Source: Symbiodinium natans (Eukaryota; Sar; Dinophyceae; Suessiales; Symbiodiniaceae). From it: a stretch of DNA of 64,000 nt. A program made the position numbers and the translations under genes. The notes beneath the pieces are model-generated. The model had not been told where the DNA came from. It searched no databases and was given only the letters and a program-made list of their open reading frames with translations. Each line of letters opens with the position of its first letter. Positions within the stretch are counted from its first letter, which is position 1. This document shows, one piece after another, positions 11,630 to 22,340 of this stretch. The stretch spans positions 248,001-312,000 of the forward strand of contig CAJNDS010002287.1 of assembly GCA_905221605.1 (NCBI GenBank), given 5' to 3'.

Positions 11630-12535
11630 ATGCCGCCCAAACGCGGACCTGCTCGGCACACGGACCCGGCTTTTGAGCATAAGGCCGGGATCCAGCAAGC
11701 CCCCCAAGGCCTTCGCCTCCTGCCCCTTCGAACGGGCAAGTTTGATTCTGACACTGCGATTGATGTGGACTCTCCGGGAAACAGCCCTGTGCCCGCGGGT
11801 AGTACCAGCCTCGATGCGGGGGTTGTCTCAGAAGTGGTTGCACCAACACCAAAGCAATCTCCTGCCCCGGGCGAATCTACGGCAGGACCGCCTCGTGGCG
11901 GGAGATGGACCACGCCATGGACCAGGCCTGGGCCCAAGGCTGCCCGGGGCTCTGTTGCTGCTGCGGTCAGCCCGCCGCCGCATCCCAGTCGTGATGTGTC
12001 CCGCACCCCTTGTGGCACTCCCAGGAGGGCCAGGGAGCTGGTGTGCCGGAACCCTGACACGCAGGCAACCACCGCGGACCCTCAGGCAATTGCCTACGAT
12101 TGGAGTCGCAGTCCAGGCATGGAAGTTCACGTTGAACTTATGGCGAGGGTAGCCAAATTGGTTGCTCCGTTCCTTACCCTAGGAGGCCAAGGGTCAGTGG
12201 TGAATTCGGAATTTCTCTGGCAGCGCGGGAAGGCTCAATTGATGGAGTTTCTTCAGGCGGCGACATGTGCCGATCATTTGGAGGTTCTCTGGAAAAGGAT
12301 GGACGACGATGCTGATGAGGAAGTGGATCCTTCCACAATGGTGCTGGAGATTCTTGGACAGGAAGATGCGGTACTTGATCAAGGGAACAATGAATCCCCT
12401 ATTCCCATTGAAGATGCTGGAGGTGAGATTGGTGGCAAAGCGCCAGAAGTTTCTCCAGAAGAGGAGACATCCAGTGGGTCGTCAAGATTGGCTGGCACAA
12501 GGATGTTCTTGTGGTCAGTTGGCCGCTTGAACTAG
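11630..12535 (+). CDS. 301-aa unknown protein, element ORF B
   Basis: Open from an ATG at 11630 (MPPKRGPARHTD) to TAG at 12533-12535. The frame is also open upstream of the ATG, but protein character begins there. The first two thirds are Pro/Gly/Arg/Thr-rich and look disordered. The last third has a compact part (MARVAKLVAPFLTLGG), then a strongly acidic tail (WKRMDDDADEEVDP; SPEEETSSGSS). The next ORF begins one base after the stop in the next frame. A single long protein with a frameshift, or two products, are both possible. There is no known domain. It resembles a nucleic-acid-binding or capsid-like accessory protein only in composition, which is not evidence of function. Confidence 0.45.
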   Translation: MPPKRGPARHTDPAFEHKAGIQQAPQGLRLLPLRTGKFDSDTAIDVDSPGNSPVPAGSTSLDAGVVSEVVAPTPKQSPAPGESTAGPPRGGRWTTPWTRPGPKAARGSVAAAVSPPPHPSRDVSRTPCGTPRRARELVCRNPDTQATTADPQAIAYDWSRSPGMEVHVELMARVAKLVAPFLTLGGQGSVVNSEFLWQRGKAQLMEFLQAATCADHLEVLWKRMDDDADEEVDPSTMVLEILGQEDAVLDQGNNESPIPIEDAGGEIGGKAPEVSPEEETSSGSSRLAGTRMFLWSVGRLN

Positions 12536-12536
12536 T

Positions 12537-14765
12537 GTGACGACTCCTGTCGATGCAGGCGATCTGGCGTTGGGAGGAGGCGGTACCCCATCGGCCCCTC
12601 CCCGCCGTAGCGGCAACATTAGGGACCCACCACCGGGAGTACGTCGTCCCGGAGCGGGCCAGGGACGTCGATGCATCTCGGTCCCCTTGCGCCAAGCCCT
12701 CGAAGGACCCACCTGGACCAGCAGAGCCCATCGCAGATCTCCCTGTGCCTCCCCCTGGCCTGGCCCCCATCGCTGCTCAACAGTTCCCATTGCCCATGTC
12801 CGCAAGGAAAGTCGGCCCCTCGCCCAGGATCACGACGGTTCTCAGGAGCCGCTGGAACCGCCAAAATCCAAGCCGAGAGGGCCAAGCGAACCCAGCAGCA
12901 CTCGCGATCCCAGAATTTCAGCCAATACGCCCCAAATGCAGGGCAAAACAACATCGGTCTGTGGGCTCATGTGGCGCGCACTCCAAGCAGGACATCACTT
13001 TGGGAAGAATGTCAAGCCTAGGCCCTACATGAGCCTGCGTGACTCGAATCATCTCACGACACATTGCCAGCAGCTTCGTGCATACAGGACCTATGAAGAG
13101 TTGTTAAATGGCTTACCGCACCAGCTGCAGGATTCGGACGCGTTGATACAAATCGCAGACACCCTTCTTCATTTGCCTGAGACTTTCCCGGCGTCTTATC
13201 TGAAGGTCTACGACCCCATCATTGCGCAATGCCTTCGATTGTCGGGAGCGCTGCAACATGTTGACCTTGCGAATATGTTGGCATGCCCGGTTCCGCAGTT
13301 AGATAAAGCAAGGCTCTCGGAGTCCCTGGTAGGGTGTGGTTTCCTGACCACTGCCCAGTATATTGCGGATCTTTTCTTCGCGGTGGCGGATATGCCGAGC
13401 GTCATCAACGCCAGCTTTCCGGCCATGATGTGCTACTCTGACCCGGATTATTGGCTGGGTGCGCTCCTGCTCGCATTTGAGTCCCACCAAAAAGGCCCCC
13501 TGGAGCGCACTGCCGGACTGCCCATTGTTGTGGGCTTTCCCGAATCCGACCACAGGTTTACTGACCTCCAGGTCAATGTGCCGCCAGCGGCCATGGTGGC
13601 TTTCCTTGCCGGCCGCGCTTATCGGCTGCCCACATGCCCTACAACCAAGTATGCGGTGGACCCGAGTAGCGGACTCCCTCAGGTCAGTGGGCAGGTGTCC
13701 CAGGAGGCCTTGCAGGCATGGGCGGAGGCCGCCAAACACACGGATATGGAGGCAGCCAGGCTCGCACAGCAGCCTAGCCTGAATGCGTTCCTTGGAATTT
13801 CGCTGCAGGGCTCACAAACGCTTGGGCAGCGCCAATACCAAGAGTTTAAGCCGGAGTTGCCCCCTGCCCATTTTCTTGAGGCCATCAGGCTCGCCCTAGC
13901 AGCCTCGGTGGCCAATCAGAACATTGAGCACTTTTGGTCCGTCTTTAACCTGGAATGGCCCGACACTACTGCTCGGATGGCTGTGTTCCTCCGGCGTGTG
14001 CTGCCCTTGGAAAGCCTGCTTGCCTCGCCCCGTGGCGAAAACGCGGGTGTGAACGAGGTCCAAACCTCGCCGGATGTGTGCAGTGTCTCTTCCGACACGG
14101 AACCTGTGTCTCCCGCATCGATGGAGGACCTGGCAGAGGAAGCGGACGAACCAGAGGCGCAGGTGCACGATTGGCGTTTCTCTGAACTGCGAACTGCTCC
14201 TTTTCGGCTGCCGGTCATTGACGATGAGCATTGGAAAGGGCTCAGCACAACACCTACTAAGCGTGGACCCCAACGTTCCCGGAATGCGTGGTATGATGCT
14301 GCCACTGCTCATTGGGCTGCCCTCAAGGGGCTCGCAAGATCCAAGCATCCAACTAAGCAGCAACTCAACAGCTTCTGGTTCAAGCTGTACTGCCATGGCA
14401 CTCCCAAGGAGCCCGAGCCCTCGGCCCTCGCTGCCGCGCTTACCACCTTCCCCTTTCAGTATCGGGACGAAGGTGTGGTGCAATATCGGCAAATACAGGA
14501 CGCCATCCGGACAATGTGGCATGCAGCCCAAGCTTCAATGAAACGGCACATAGGGGGCTCCATCCCAACTGGCATCCCTGAGTGGGGGGTTAGCGAGGAG
14601 GAGTTGCCACAAGTATGCGTCAGGCCTCGTGATGCCGCTAGTGACGAGGATTTGAAAGTGGCCGAAGGTACTAAGCCGGTTGCCAAAAAGTCAGGAAGAC
14701 GGGCCCATACTGTCTCTGCAGGCTACCGCCCAGGACGCCCTGACTGGGAAGGCCCTTGGCAATAA
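12537..14765 (+). CDS. long unknown protein, element ORF C (609 aa from the first ATG)
   Basis: The frame is open from 12537 to TAA at 14763-14765. The first in-frame ATG is at 12936, giving 609 aa; upstream of it the sequence is a Pro/Arg/Ser-rich linker that may join to ORF B by a frame change near 12535. From the ATG on, composition is even: repeated hydrophobic helices (LPHQLQDSDALIQIADTLLH; YIADLFFAVADMP), an acidic linker around SPASMEDLAEEADEPEAQ, and a basic C-terminal region (HTVSAGYRPGRPDWEGPW). It is the longest intact frame in the window, so it has been spared the damage seen upstream. No domain was recognised. A repeat family with the motif CCACTGGCTGACCACCATGG follows directly, as a tail of the same element might. 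Confidence 0.5.
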   Translation: MTTPVDAGDLALGGGGTPSAPPRRSGNIRDPPPGVRRPGAGQGRRCISVPLRQALEGPTWTSRAHRRSPCASPWPGPHRCSTVPIAHVRKESRPLAQDHDGSQEPLEPPKSKPRGPSEPSSTRDPRISANTPQMQGKTTSVCGLMWRALQAGHHFGKNVKPRPYMSLRDSNHLTTHCQQLRAYRTYEELLNGLPHQLQDSDALIQIADTLLHLPETFPASYLKVYDPIIAQCLRLSGALQHVDLANMLACPVPQLDKARLSESLVGCGFLTTAQYIADLFFAVADMPSVINASFPAMMCYSDPDYWLGALLLAFESHQKGPLERTAGLPIVVGFPESDHRFTDLQVNVPPAAMVAFLAGRAYRLPTCPTTKYAVDPSSGLPQVSGQVSQEALQAWAEAAKHTDMEAARLAQQPSLNAFLGISLQGSQTLGQRQYQEFKPELPPAHFLEAIRLALAASVANQNIEHFWSVFNLEWPDTTARMAVFLRRVLPLESLLASPRGENAGVNEVQTSPDVCSVSSDTEPVSPASMEDLAEEADEPEAQVHDWRFSELRTAPFRLPVIDDEHWKGLSTTPTKRGPQRSRNAWYDAATAHWAALKGLARSKHPTKQQLNSFWFKLYCHGTPKEPEPSALAAALTTFPFQYRDEGVVQYRQIQDAIRTMWHAAQASMKRHIGGSIPTGIPEWGVSEEELPQVCVRPRDAASDEDLKVAEGTKPVAKKSGRRAHTVSAGYRPGRPDWEGPWQ

Positions 14766-14814
14766 TCCCTCACACCCACCTGATTGCATGGGTGGGACCG
14801 CTGGACTGTATTAT

Positions 14815-16268
14815 CTGAATCGGTAGCTGTCGCTACTCAATGGCTTCCGTCCTGGGAGCCTCCAGGGAGCCTGCTGCTCTTGGCTGCGGCTCGCGGCTGC
14901 CCCACTGGCTGACCACCATGGGGAGCCCTGGGCTGGTCTGCAGTGCTCACTTGTAAGTCCCAGTGGCTGACCACCATGGGGCGCACGGACGCTTGTAATA
15001 GGAAGTTTCCATGGCACCCCAACCTGCCTCGGCGAATGTGGTGAGGTGTACAACTTCAAGGCGCTTGAGCCCTCGGCCCTTGTTGTTGACCCTGCCGTCT
15101 CCTCTTGCCTTGCGGAAGGAAGGATTCGTGCAACATTGGCAAACCCTGAGGTCCACTGCTCCGCTATGTGCAAGGACTGGTGTTTCCCCCAGTGGAATCG
15201 GTCGCTACTGATGCGCATTGACTTCCCTTCTGGCTGGTTGATGCAACTTGTCGGGACGGGGACACCCTTCTGGGTGGAGCGGAGAGCCTCTCGCTCGGGG
15301 CTGCTCCACTGGCTGACCTCCATGGAGTACTCTGGGCTGGTCTTGCCTTGATTGTTCATCGTGTTATGTCCAAGGTAAGACTGCCCAGTCTTCCTCTCCT
15401 CTGCCCCCGTCAGCCGGGTCGGTTGCTCCATTTCATTGCTATGGCCTTACGTAAACCCTTCGGCCTTGAGACCCAACAACCGCCAACCCTGGTTGCCCCG
15501 CTGCTCATCGCTGGACGAGACGACACGTGATTCACGTGCTGTCACGGCAATGTGACCCGCCCTTCTGTAATATCTCGGCTGAGTGCCGACTCTGGAAAGA
15601 CCAATACTGCGGTGCTTTCTTCCAGACTGTGGGCACTTCTATGTGGAGAATATACACCCACTGCCATGGCAGGGAGCCATTGAGCACCTGTGCACTAACC
15701 TGGCCTTCAAGAGGGTCATCCTCGTCTGTGCTTGGCCTGCGGCGGCACAGCTGTTTCGCCGCTTGCTTGGCTGTAACCTGATTGCTCTGATTGGATCAAA
15801 GCAGTTTTACCATGGAGATCCTTGCGCTTCGGCACGTAAACGTGATGTGAGCCCTCCCATCTCCTTACCGACGTACCTCGTGGGTTAGGGTTTGGAGGGA
15901 CCTGATGCAGACTGATGCGCAGGCCAACGCAAAAGCTGTGTGGCCTTGTGTGCGATGTCTTGACTGGGGGTCTTCGGTCGCCACTTTAAACTCTGTGCTT
16001 TTAAGGGTTTGGCAACGTGCTGATGACGCTCACGGTGGAATCGGTAGCTGTAGCTACTCACGCAGTGAAGGCTTGGCCTCCCCTCTGGCCGTCTGATGAG
16101 ACTTTGCTTGTGCATGGACATCTATCCAGGTGGGCGCAGCTGCAAGCCAGGGTGAGCGGAGGACCTTTCGCTCGGGACTGCTCCACTGGCTGACCACCAT
16201 GGAGTGCCCTGGGCCGGTCTTGCCTTGATAGTTCTTGCTGTTAAGTCCCCACTGGCTGACCACCATGG
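14815..16268. repeat. dispersed repeat family downstream of ORF C
   Basis: A 20-nt motif CCACTGGCTGACCACCATGG (one or two mismatches allowed) occurs at 14902-14921, 14960-14979, 15306-15325, 16183-16202 and 16249-16268, twice as close pairs 58 and 66 nt apart. A second motif, GAATCGGTAGCTGT.GCTACT, lies at about 14817-14838 and 16039-16059, with a shorter relative near 15194. Flanks such as CTGGGC(T/C)GGTCTTGCCTTGAT are also shared. The three units are diverged direct copies of one larger repeat. Confidence 0.7.
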
Positions 16269-17650
16269 GGCATACGCACGTCTTTCCTCTCCTTTGGGGA
16301 GTCTGACCTGTAACATCCCTTTGCCACTGCGGGTCTGTTATCTGTCCTTGACGATGGGTACGGGATCCTGACCATCGAGTGATGACCTCGGTTCGATTCG
16401 AATGGTGTCGCACCAGTAGCTACATGATGGTGGTTTTGAGAATCTGGCAGTGTCGCAATTTGCGATTCCCCGCATGCTCTGTGCTGTATGATTGCACCGG
16501 GACTTCAACGACGACTTCGAGTACTGAGTGCGTGGGGTTACCTAGTAGTTCAGCGCCTTTGCTTGCTTTGTTTCTTCTGTTTCTTTGGTTCTTGGGTGGT
16601 TGCGTGGTGTGTTTGGTGGTTTGAGCGCGCTGACTTCGTTTCACCTGTTATGTCGAGCCCAACAAGACCGGCCTACTGCGCTACTGATGTAGTAAAGAGG
16701 CGTCAGTCCACAAAAAAGACTGACAGCGGCTCTCTTGACAAGAAGGCTGGAGTTGCAACCTTGCCGTCAAACAGGCTCTCTCAACTTGAGTGGCAAGCCA
16801 ATACCTGGAGCACTTTTTTTGGGCTTACAATCTGATCACGGCACGTGCCAGTGGATGTGCCACATGCCACGACCGTTCGCGGTGACGCAGCAAACATCGC
16901 CTAGAGGTTCACGGCAGCTCCTCCAAGTAAAGTGGACATCTGCATTTCTTTCCGACTGCTTGCTTTTTGAGGATGACCACGGAACCGGCTGGTGGCATTT
17001 CCAACCATGCGTGGCGATGTGCATTGGCTGATCAGGTTAGTCGGCTGTGTTACGGAACACCCCACTGCATGGTGCAAATTTGGTTTGCCCTCCTGTGGGA
17101 GAAGCGGCTTATGTCTCGGATAACAACAGTCAAACTCGTCCGATGCAACCGTTCAAGCAGACTTACACCGCCCGTTCTTGGAATGTCGGCAAGAAGAGCT
17201 GCGAGTTTGACTGTCCAACCTGCAGGCTGCCCGGCTTGACACTGAGCGTGGAGTGGAGATCTTCCAGCAGTTTCGTCGCCTCTTCTGATTTGTTGGTTGG
17301 TCGTTGTGTTGCTGCTTGGTTGCGTGGTGTTTGTGTTGCTTCGTTCAGGCAATCTGTTTCACACCTGGCTGAGAATCTCCAAGAACGGCCACTGATGTGG
17401 TGAGACCAAGTCTTCAAACCTTTGACGAGGGTGAAAACTAAGCCAGCTCAGCTCGAGCTCCTGATGATCTTCCAAAGCCTCGTCACCTTTCCGGACTCAT
17501 TCCGGAACACAGGTGTGTGGTGTGGACAACCTGGCAGCACTCATGCCACTTCTTAAAAAGGCGTAGCGATTCTGCTCTGCATTGATTTAATCCGAAGTGG
17601 TCAGCAAGGATAACCGACTCTCAGACTCACCGGAGATCTATCTCTGTCTT
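16269..17650. other. no supportable gene
   Basis: ORFs here are short and overlap on both strands. TG-rich stretches at 16560-16640 and 17290-17350 share TTGGTTGCGTGGTGT-like sequence. A TTCGATTCGAA near 16390 is not part of a tRNA I can fold. Confidence 0.4.
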
Positions 17651-17680
17651 CATTGAGTGATCAACAGTAGATGCATTACG

Positions 17681-17902
17681 TCAAATTTCTGCGCATGCTG
17701 ATGGGCTCTCCTGCCGCAGCGGGAGACCAGCAAGGGCATGCAGAAAAACATCGGAGGGTGACGTCTGCCTGCACCTCCAGGCGGAATGCCCATCCCGTCG
17801 GCTTCGGCTTTCACAGCCGGCTTCCTTTTTTTTTTGCTGGGCATTGAGGATCGGTGGCTCCGACAGCTCCGCAGGCCGCTTGCTTTTCGTCCCCGTAACC
17901 AT
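17681..17902 (-). CDS. small basic ORF, possibly a frameshifted NLS-containing exon
   Basis: On the minus strand an ATG opens 73 codons (MVTGTKSKRPAELSEPP, then NAQQKKKEAG) to a stop. The first 26 codons have GC3-rich, protein-like sequence. At an A10 run, an overlapping minus frame (stop at 17650) becomes the more protein-like one (KKKRKPAVKAEADGMGIPP), so a homopolymer indel could have split one basic protein. KKKRK resembles a classical nuclear localisation signal. The duplicated 197-bp segment lies immediately upstream. No homologue was recognised. Confidence 0.3.
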   Translation of the reverse strand: MVTGTKSKRPAELSEPPILNAQQKKKEAGCESRSRRDGHSAWRCRQTSPSDVFLHALAGLPLRQESPSACAEI

Positions 17903-17916
17903 CGATCCTCTGTCTC

Positions 17917-18113
17917 GAACGTCATCACGATTGTTTGGACCTCATGAAATGATATTCTGGATCGTTTGTTTTGTGAATCCTTTCCTCAGATAGATTTGCG
18001 CAATGAATCATTTTATATGCTGACTTCACCGCAGCACAAGTTTGAATTCGGATGGCTACGGCCCGGTGACAAATACGATGTAGTTTGTGCATGCGGTCCA
18101 CAAGGCAAATAAG
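17917..18113. repeat. 197-bp direct repeat, copy 1
   Basis: GAACGTCATCACGATTGTTTGG through CAAGGCAAATAAG, repeated at 18502-18699 with roughly one tenth of positions changed. On the minus strand both copies contain GGGCCGTAGCCAT. It sits just upstream of the minus-strand ORF at 17681-17902, so it could be promoter-proximal or the end of a mobile repeat. Confidence 0.85.
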
Positions 18114-18501
18114 GTACCGGCCCAGAATGGGCAACACCTTTATTTGCAGAAGTGGATTGTTTTGTTTTAGCAAAACAAAGCATGCAGTTTTCATGACATG
18201 AGGTTTTGTTCTAGCCAAGCATGCAGTTTCATGACGAGAGCAGATTTTTGATATAGACTTTTGACACGGCATGATTGAGGGAGTGTTGCTCATGATGGCT
18301 CTTCCGTTTCAAGTTCTGAGTGTCAAAAGAAAACTTCTTTGACCCACCCACCCACACCGGGGGATGATCGGGCATGCTCGTGTGTGGTTTGGCTCATCGT
18401 GGTGTAGCAGGCATTGCCAGTTCCCACGTGGCCACCACAACGTACGAAGAAAATCCGACTTTGACCCCTTTTCTTGTTGGAAGGAAAACAAGAGCGCGAG
18501 T

Positions 18502-18699
18502 GAACGTCATCACGATTGTTTGGGATGAAATGAGATATTCTGGATCGTTTGTTTTGTGAATCCTTTACTCAGATAAACTTGTGCTTATGAATTTTTTTAG
18601 ATGCTGACTTCACCACAGCACACAAGTTTGAATTCGGATGGCTACGGCCCGGTTACAAATACGATGTAGTTTGTGCATGCGGTCCACAAGGCAAATAAG
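18502..18699. repeat. 197-bp direct repeat, copy 2
   Basis: Second copy of 17917-18113 in the same orientation. It lacks a clear gene on its minus-strand side: downstream of it (18309-18491 on minus) there is only an unconvincing ORF. Sequence from 18700 to 19170 shows no gene. Confidence 0.85.
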
Positions 18700-19207
18700 A
18701 ACATGATCCCATTTTACTGCAGTATTTAGCGATAGTATGGCTCTTGCCACCTCCCGCATATTTACTTCGAATCCTCGTTTTTTCATACTGGCATCGGTAT
18801 TAATTCATTAGGCTGTTGTTCTAATTTACCCCTTGATTCAAGTCTTTTTGCCCTTCTCGTGTCTCCACCCGTGTTTAGGTGTTCTTCTGAGTACGAATGC
18901 ATCTGTCAGCGTGAACCGAATAGCAAGCAATGATAGACTTTGTGTGCGATTCCTTCGGACGGCTCATCGATCCATGTTGGGCTCATGCAGGCAGCTGCGC
19001 CTGAAGCAGACACATGCCAGCAATTTTGTCGACACGGCGGATGTAGAAGTACATTACTTCCACATACATGCAAAGCATAGCGAGATACGATGCACGCGAG
19101 CTGCGTGCAGCTAGGCCCCTAGACGACTTTGTTGGGTCGTCCCGATTCCTGATGCCAGAAGGCTCCTCCGGTGACCTGCTTGTGCCTTCGACGATGAAGA
19201 GGAGCTG

Positions 19208-20046
19208 ATGGAGTCGCGCCAGAGGGCTCTCAGGAGTCCCTGCGTAGTGGGCGTTGTGAGTTTCCTTCTCGTGGCGTGTGTCTGCGTGCCAAAAAGCTCC
19301 CTGACGCTCTTCGGGCTCAACCCGGGGCTGATCTCTCTTCAGGATGGAAAGGATATGGTTCCCAAATTAAGCGAACGGTAAAATTCGCGTCCATCCGAAT
19401 CATTCAGGCACTTGGTTCCTGACTCATCACATCAGCCACCTCTTCAGCTGGCTGATGTATTTGCAGATTTTCCATGAACCAGGCTGAAAACCCAGTCGCC
19501 ACTCAATGGCTTCACGAAGATCCCGTAGACTGCGTACTTGGCCATTACATACATTCATGCGCATGACATACATACAGACAGACATAATGCTGCTAGAACG
19601 CAAAGAAAGGCCCACGAAAACCCGTCGAGGGACATTGTGAAACCTTCCAGACTCTAGAACCCCAAAGAACCCCTAGAACCCTCCGCCCTCCACCCTCCGG
19701 CCTCAACGGTAGAAAACCCCAGGAGCGGCGCCTGGGTAAGAGTCCCCATGGGCCGACGGAGGCCGGGGCTCGGAAGCTCTACGTGGTTCTCCGGAATGCC
19801 ACGGAGCCAGACTCAACGAAGCTTGGGGTCGTAGCAACAAAAAGGAACACCCCTAGGGTTTGGGGTTTAGGGTGTAGGGTGAAGACCCCCCAAACCCAAA
19901 GCCATAAATCCGAAACTTGTTACCCCCCCAAAACGCCCCAAGCAGGCTTGGAGGAGTCTGAAAGGCGGGAGATGTTCCAGAAAGCCCGCGCCCCGCTGGC
20001 AAAGCACGGCTCGTCCTGGCCACCCTCGGCTTTCCATGGTTCATAA
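19208..20046 (+). CDS. four-exon gene model, single-pass membrane protein of 159 aa
   Basis: Exons 19208-19377, 19467-19533, 19723-19864 and 19946-20046 join in phase into 480 nt. Start is ATGGAGTCGCGC; the frame is open slightly upstream (FDDEEEL), so the true start may be earlier. Residues about 12-27 (VVGVVSFLLVACVCV) form a likely membrane anchor after a short basic N-terminus, giving a type II topology if the anchor is uncleaved. Exon 2 encodes NPVATQWLHEDPVDC, exon 3 KLYVVLRNATEPDS, exon 4 ESERREMFQKARAP. Introns are 89, 189 and 81 nt. Intron 1 is GTAAAA..TTTGCAG. Intron 3 starts GTTTAGGGTGTAGGG and ends GCCCCAAGCAG. No family was recognised, and the last exon could splice onward instead of stopping. 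Phase agreement across three junctions is the main evidence. Confidence 0.45.
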
Positions 20047-21536
20047 CATAGATCTATGCTGCACATGTGAGGGAAACACGAGGGGATCTCGCTAATTATG
20101 GAGGGGCATTGTTGATTAGGATATCTACAGTAAACTCCAAAAAGTTGGAACATCCTTATCCCCTTACCCCAAGACCCATACCAAAGGGAGTCCTTTAATC
20201 ATCCTTAAACCATGTTCCATTACTGTAAAATTTGTCTCAAGTTCTAGTGAACTGTGTGCATCGCGGCTGATTCGAGCTGTTGATTGATGTGTGATGTTTG
20301 TTGTTCCGATTCATACTCTACGACAGTACAGGATTCTGTATGGTGCAGTGCAAGACGATGTAAGAAGTGCAACATACATATTTTTAAGGATGATTCAGGC
20401 ATATTTGGGGTTGTTTACGTACAGCGTTGCACTAAGTCTTTCAGAGTGCATATTGGTCTATTTCGTTGTGTCTAGACAGGTCCCACCTTTGCCGGCACCT
20501 GGCTGTACATCATGTTTGGGCAACTGTGTCTCTTATTAGTCATGAATGCATGTCTCGTCATCTGCTAGTATCTGTATCCTAGACTATGTTTGTTAGATGT
20601 CAGAAAACGTACTCGCGGAAAGCAGCTGTCCAGGATCTGTTTTTTTGGTTGAATTCCCGAATTTGCGGGCATTCAGTGGCCCACACGTGCTGGAGGCTGA
20701 TGCACGTGCCGCGGAAGAGGGTTTGGGTTGTCATTTTGGTCGCGAGTCCAGAAACCTCCAGCCGCATGCCCGTGGCCGAAATTCAAACGTATAGTGCATG
20801 CAATGTTGGCAACAATGTGCCAGAGGGGTGATTTCCATCTGACTGTGCTCCCTGCTGTATGCGTCACAGCAGTTGTCAGAGCGTCGTAGTGGTTTTTCCA
20901 AGGTACCACTGACTGGACGCCGTTCTTAGCAGCAGGTTTGTCTTCCTGGCTTCCGTGACGGTTGCGGATTTCCCTGCACATCCATGCAACTCAAGTGTGG
21001 TGCATGCACAGGCCCAGCACGCACCCGTGTGCTACGTGTGCTAGGCGCTTTTTCTCTGACGTTCTGAGCCAAAAGTGCCCCCAGCGGTGGAAGCTGAAAA
21101 AAGTACAGCTGCAAGGCGCTGCTGCTGTCTCCCATATGCTCGGATGCCCGATCAACGTGGGAGTCTCAAGAGTTGGCAATGCCATCCCCATACAGTCCCC
21201 TTTCAACCATAGCGTACACCAAAAGCCAAATTCTAGACATCTAGATAGTAAGGCCCCTATGGAAGGATCCCTTGTGGGTGTACGATCCTAGCCTAGAACC
21301 CTTCTAATCTTGAGAAAATCCCGACAGTCCCGACGCTCTTGAATGCTAAGCCCTAGGCCCTAGACCCTCCCAAAAACCCTCTCCTAAAGCCCGATGGCCC
21401 GAATGCTTTACGGCTTCCGCTTTATGCCAGCTTAAGGGGACCGGCCAGTGCCACGAAACTTCCACTAGACTCTAGATGCTTATTGTAGTTGGGAGGTGGG
21501 TCTTATCTTGGCGCGCTTCGCAGATGGCTCTCCCAG
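20047..21536. other. no firm gene; weak ORFs only
   Basis: ORFs at 20586-20831 (81 codons, ending VWVVILVASPETSS..) and 20962-21291 have partly protein-like sequence but no splice or motif support. Degenerate CCCTAA/CCCTAGA stretches at 21290-21400 resemble the telomere-like tracts further right. Confidence 0.3.
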
Positions 21537-21617
21537 GATTCCCACCACACCCGAACCCCATACGAGCCCTTTCTCGACGCCATCTCGGAGCCGCTTTCAG
21601 CCATGTCTTGCTCGCCG
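21537..21617 (+). CDS. candidate internal exon
   Basis: Flanked by CTCTCCCAG on the left and CCG|GTTCAG on the right, phase 0 to 0, 27 codons with PYEPFLDAISEPLSAM. The codons are GC3-rich. A degenerate CCCTAACCCC tract follows in the presumed intron. Neighbour exons were not linked. Confidence 0.3.
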
Positions 21618-21950
21618 GTTCAGTACCGTGCATCACCCGAAGCTTTGAACCCCTAACCCCTCCCCCAACAGGGACAAAAAAAAACCCTCATTCCTGCAAA
21701 CCCCTGACCCCTAAACCGTCCACCCCAATCTGTACAAATGCATTGAGAAGGTCTAAGTGCAAGAGCCTTGAAAAGCACAGCTGTCAAAGCAGCTGACCTT
21801 TTCTATGGCCCCAGGCAGTGAAAGGGTTTCACCAGAACATAGAGGAGCCCATGTGAGGAAGAACCTATGGAGAGTGTTTCTTCAGGGACTTGTCCAGTGA
21901 CGGATCATCAAATTGAGCCCGGCCACGGTGCTGTTTGAGTTGCTCCAGAT

Positions 21951-22340
21951 ATGGACTTGCAAAAACACATCCTAAGCCGCTTCGGCAATTCGTTTCTCGG
22001 GTTGTCCGAAAAGACGGTTCGTGGTGAAGCAAAGTCCAAGTTGCAATTGCCTGAATGTGAGGCAAGGCTGGGGAAGTTTTTGTTGCAAACGCTCTGGAAT
22101 GCCAGGGCGATTCACATTCTGATTTCGATAATTTTGCCGTTCGAAACCCGAAGGAAGGAAGTCATCGAGCTTCCTGTGAATGATGCTTCGTTTGGTTTCG
22201 GAACTGGAACAAATACTCTAAGATCGATGGGTTCAGCAGACATGTCCAGCAACAAAGCCGCGCCGCTTCTTTTGGCTTCAAAGTGCCTGGGTGTGACTTC
22301 CAATCCGCAGCCCCCGTGTCTTCGCCCGGGTCTTTGCTGA
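21951..22340 (+). CDS. unassigned 129-codon ORF
   Basis: ATG-initiated (MDLQKHILSRFGNSFLG), even composition to about residue 110, including a hydrophobic IHILISIILPF stretch, then Pro/Cys-rich to the stop. Codon bias is weaker than in the exons around 23-26 kb. No domain was recognised. Confidence 0.25.
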   Translation: MDLQKHILSRFGNSFLGLSEKTVRGEAKSKLQLPECEARLGKFLLQTLWNARAIHILISIILPFETRRKEVIELPVNDASFGFGTGTNTLRSMGSADMSSNKAAPLLLASKCLGVTSNPQPPCLRPGLC

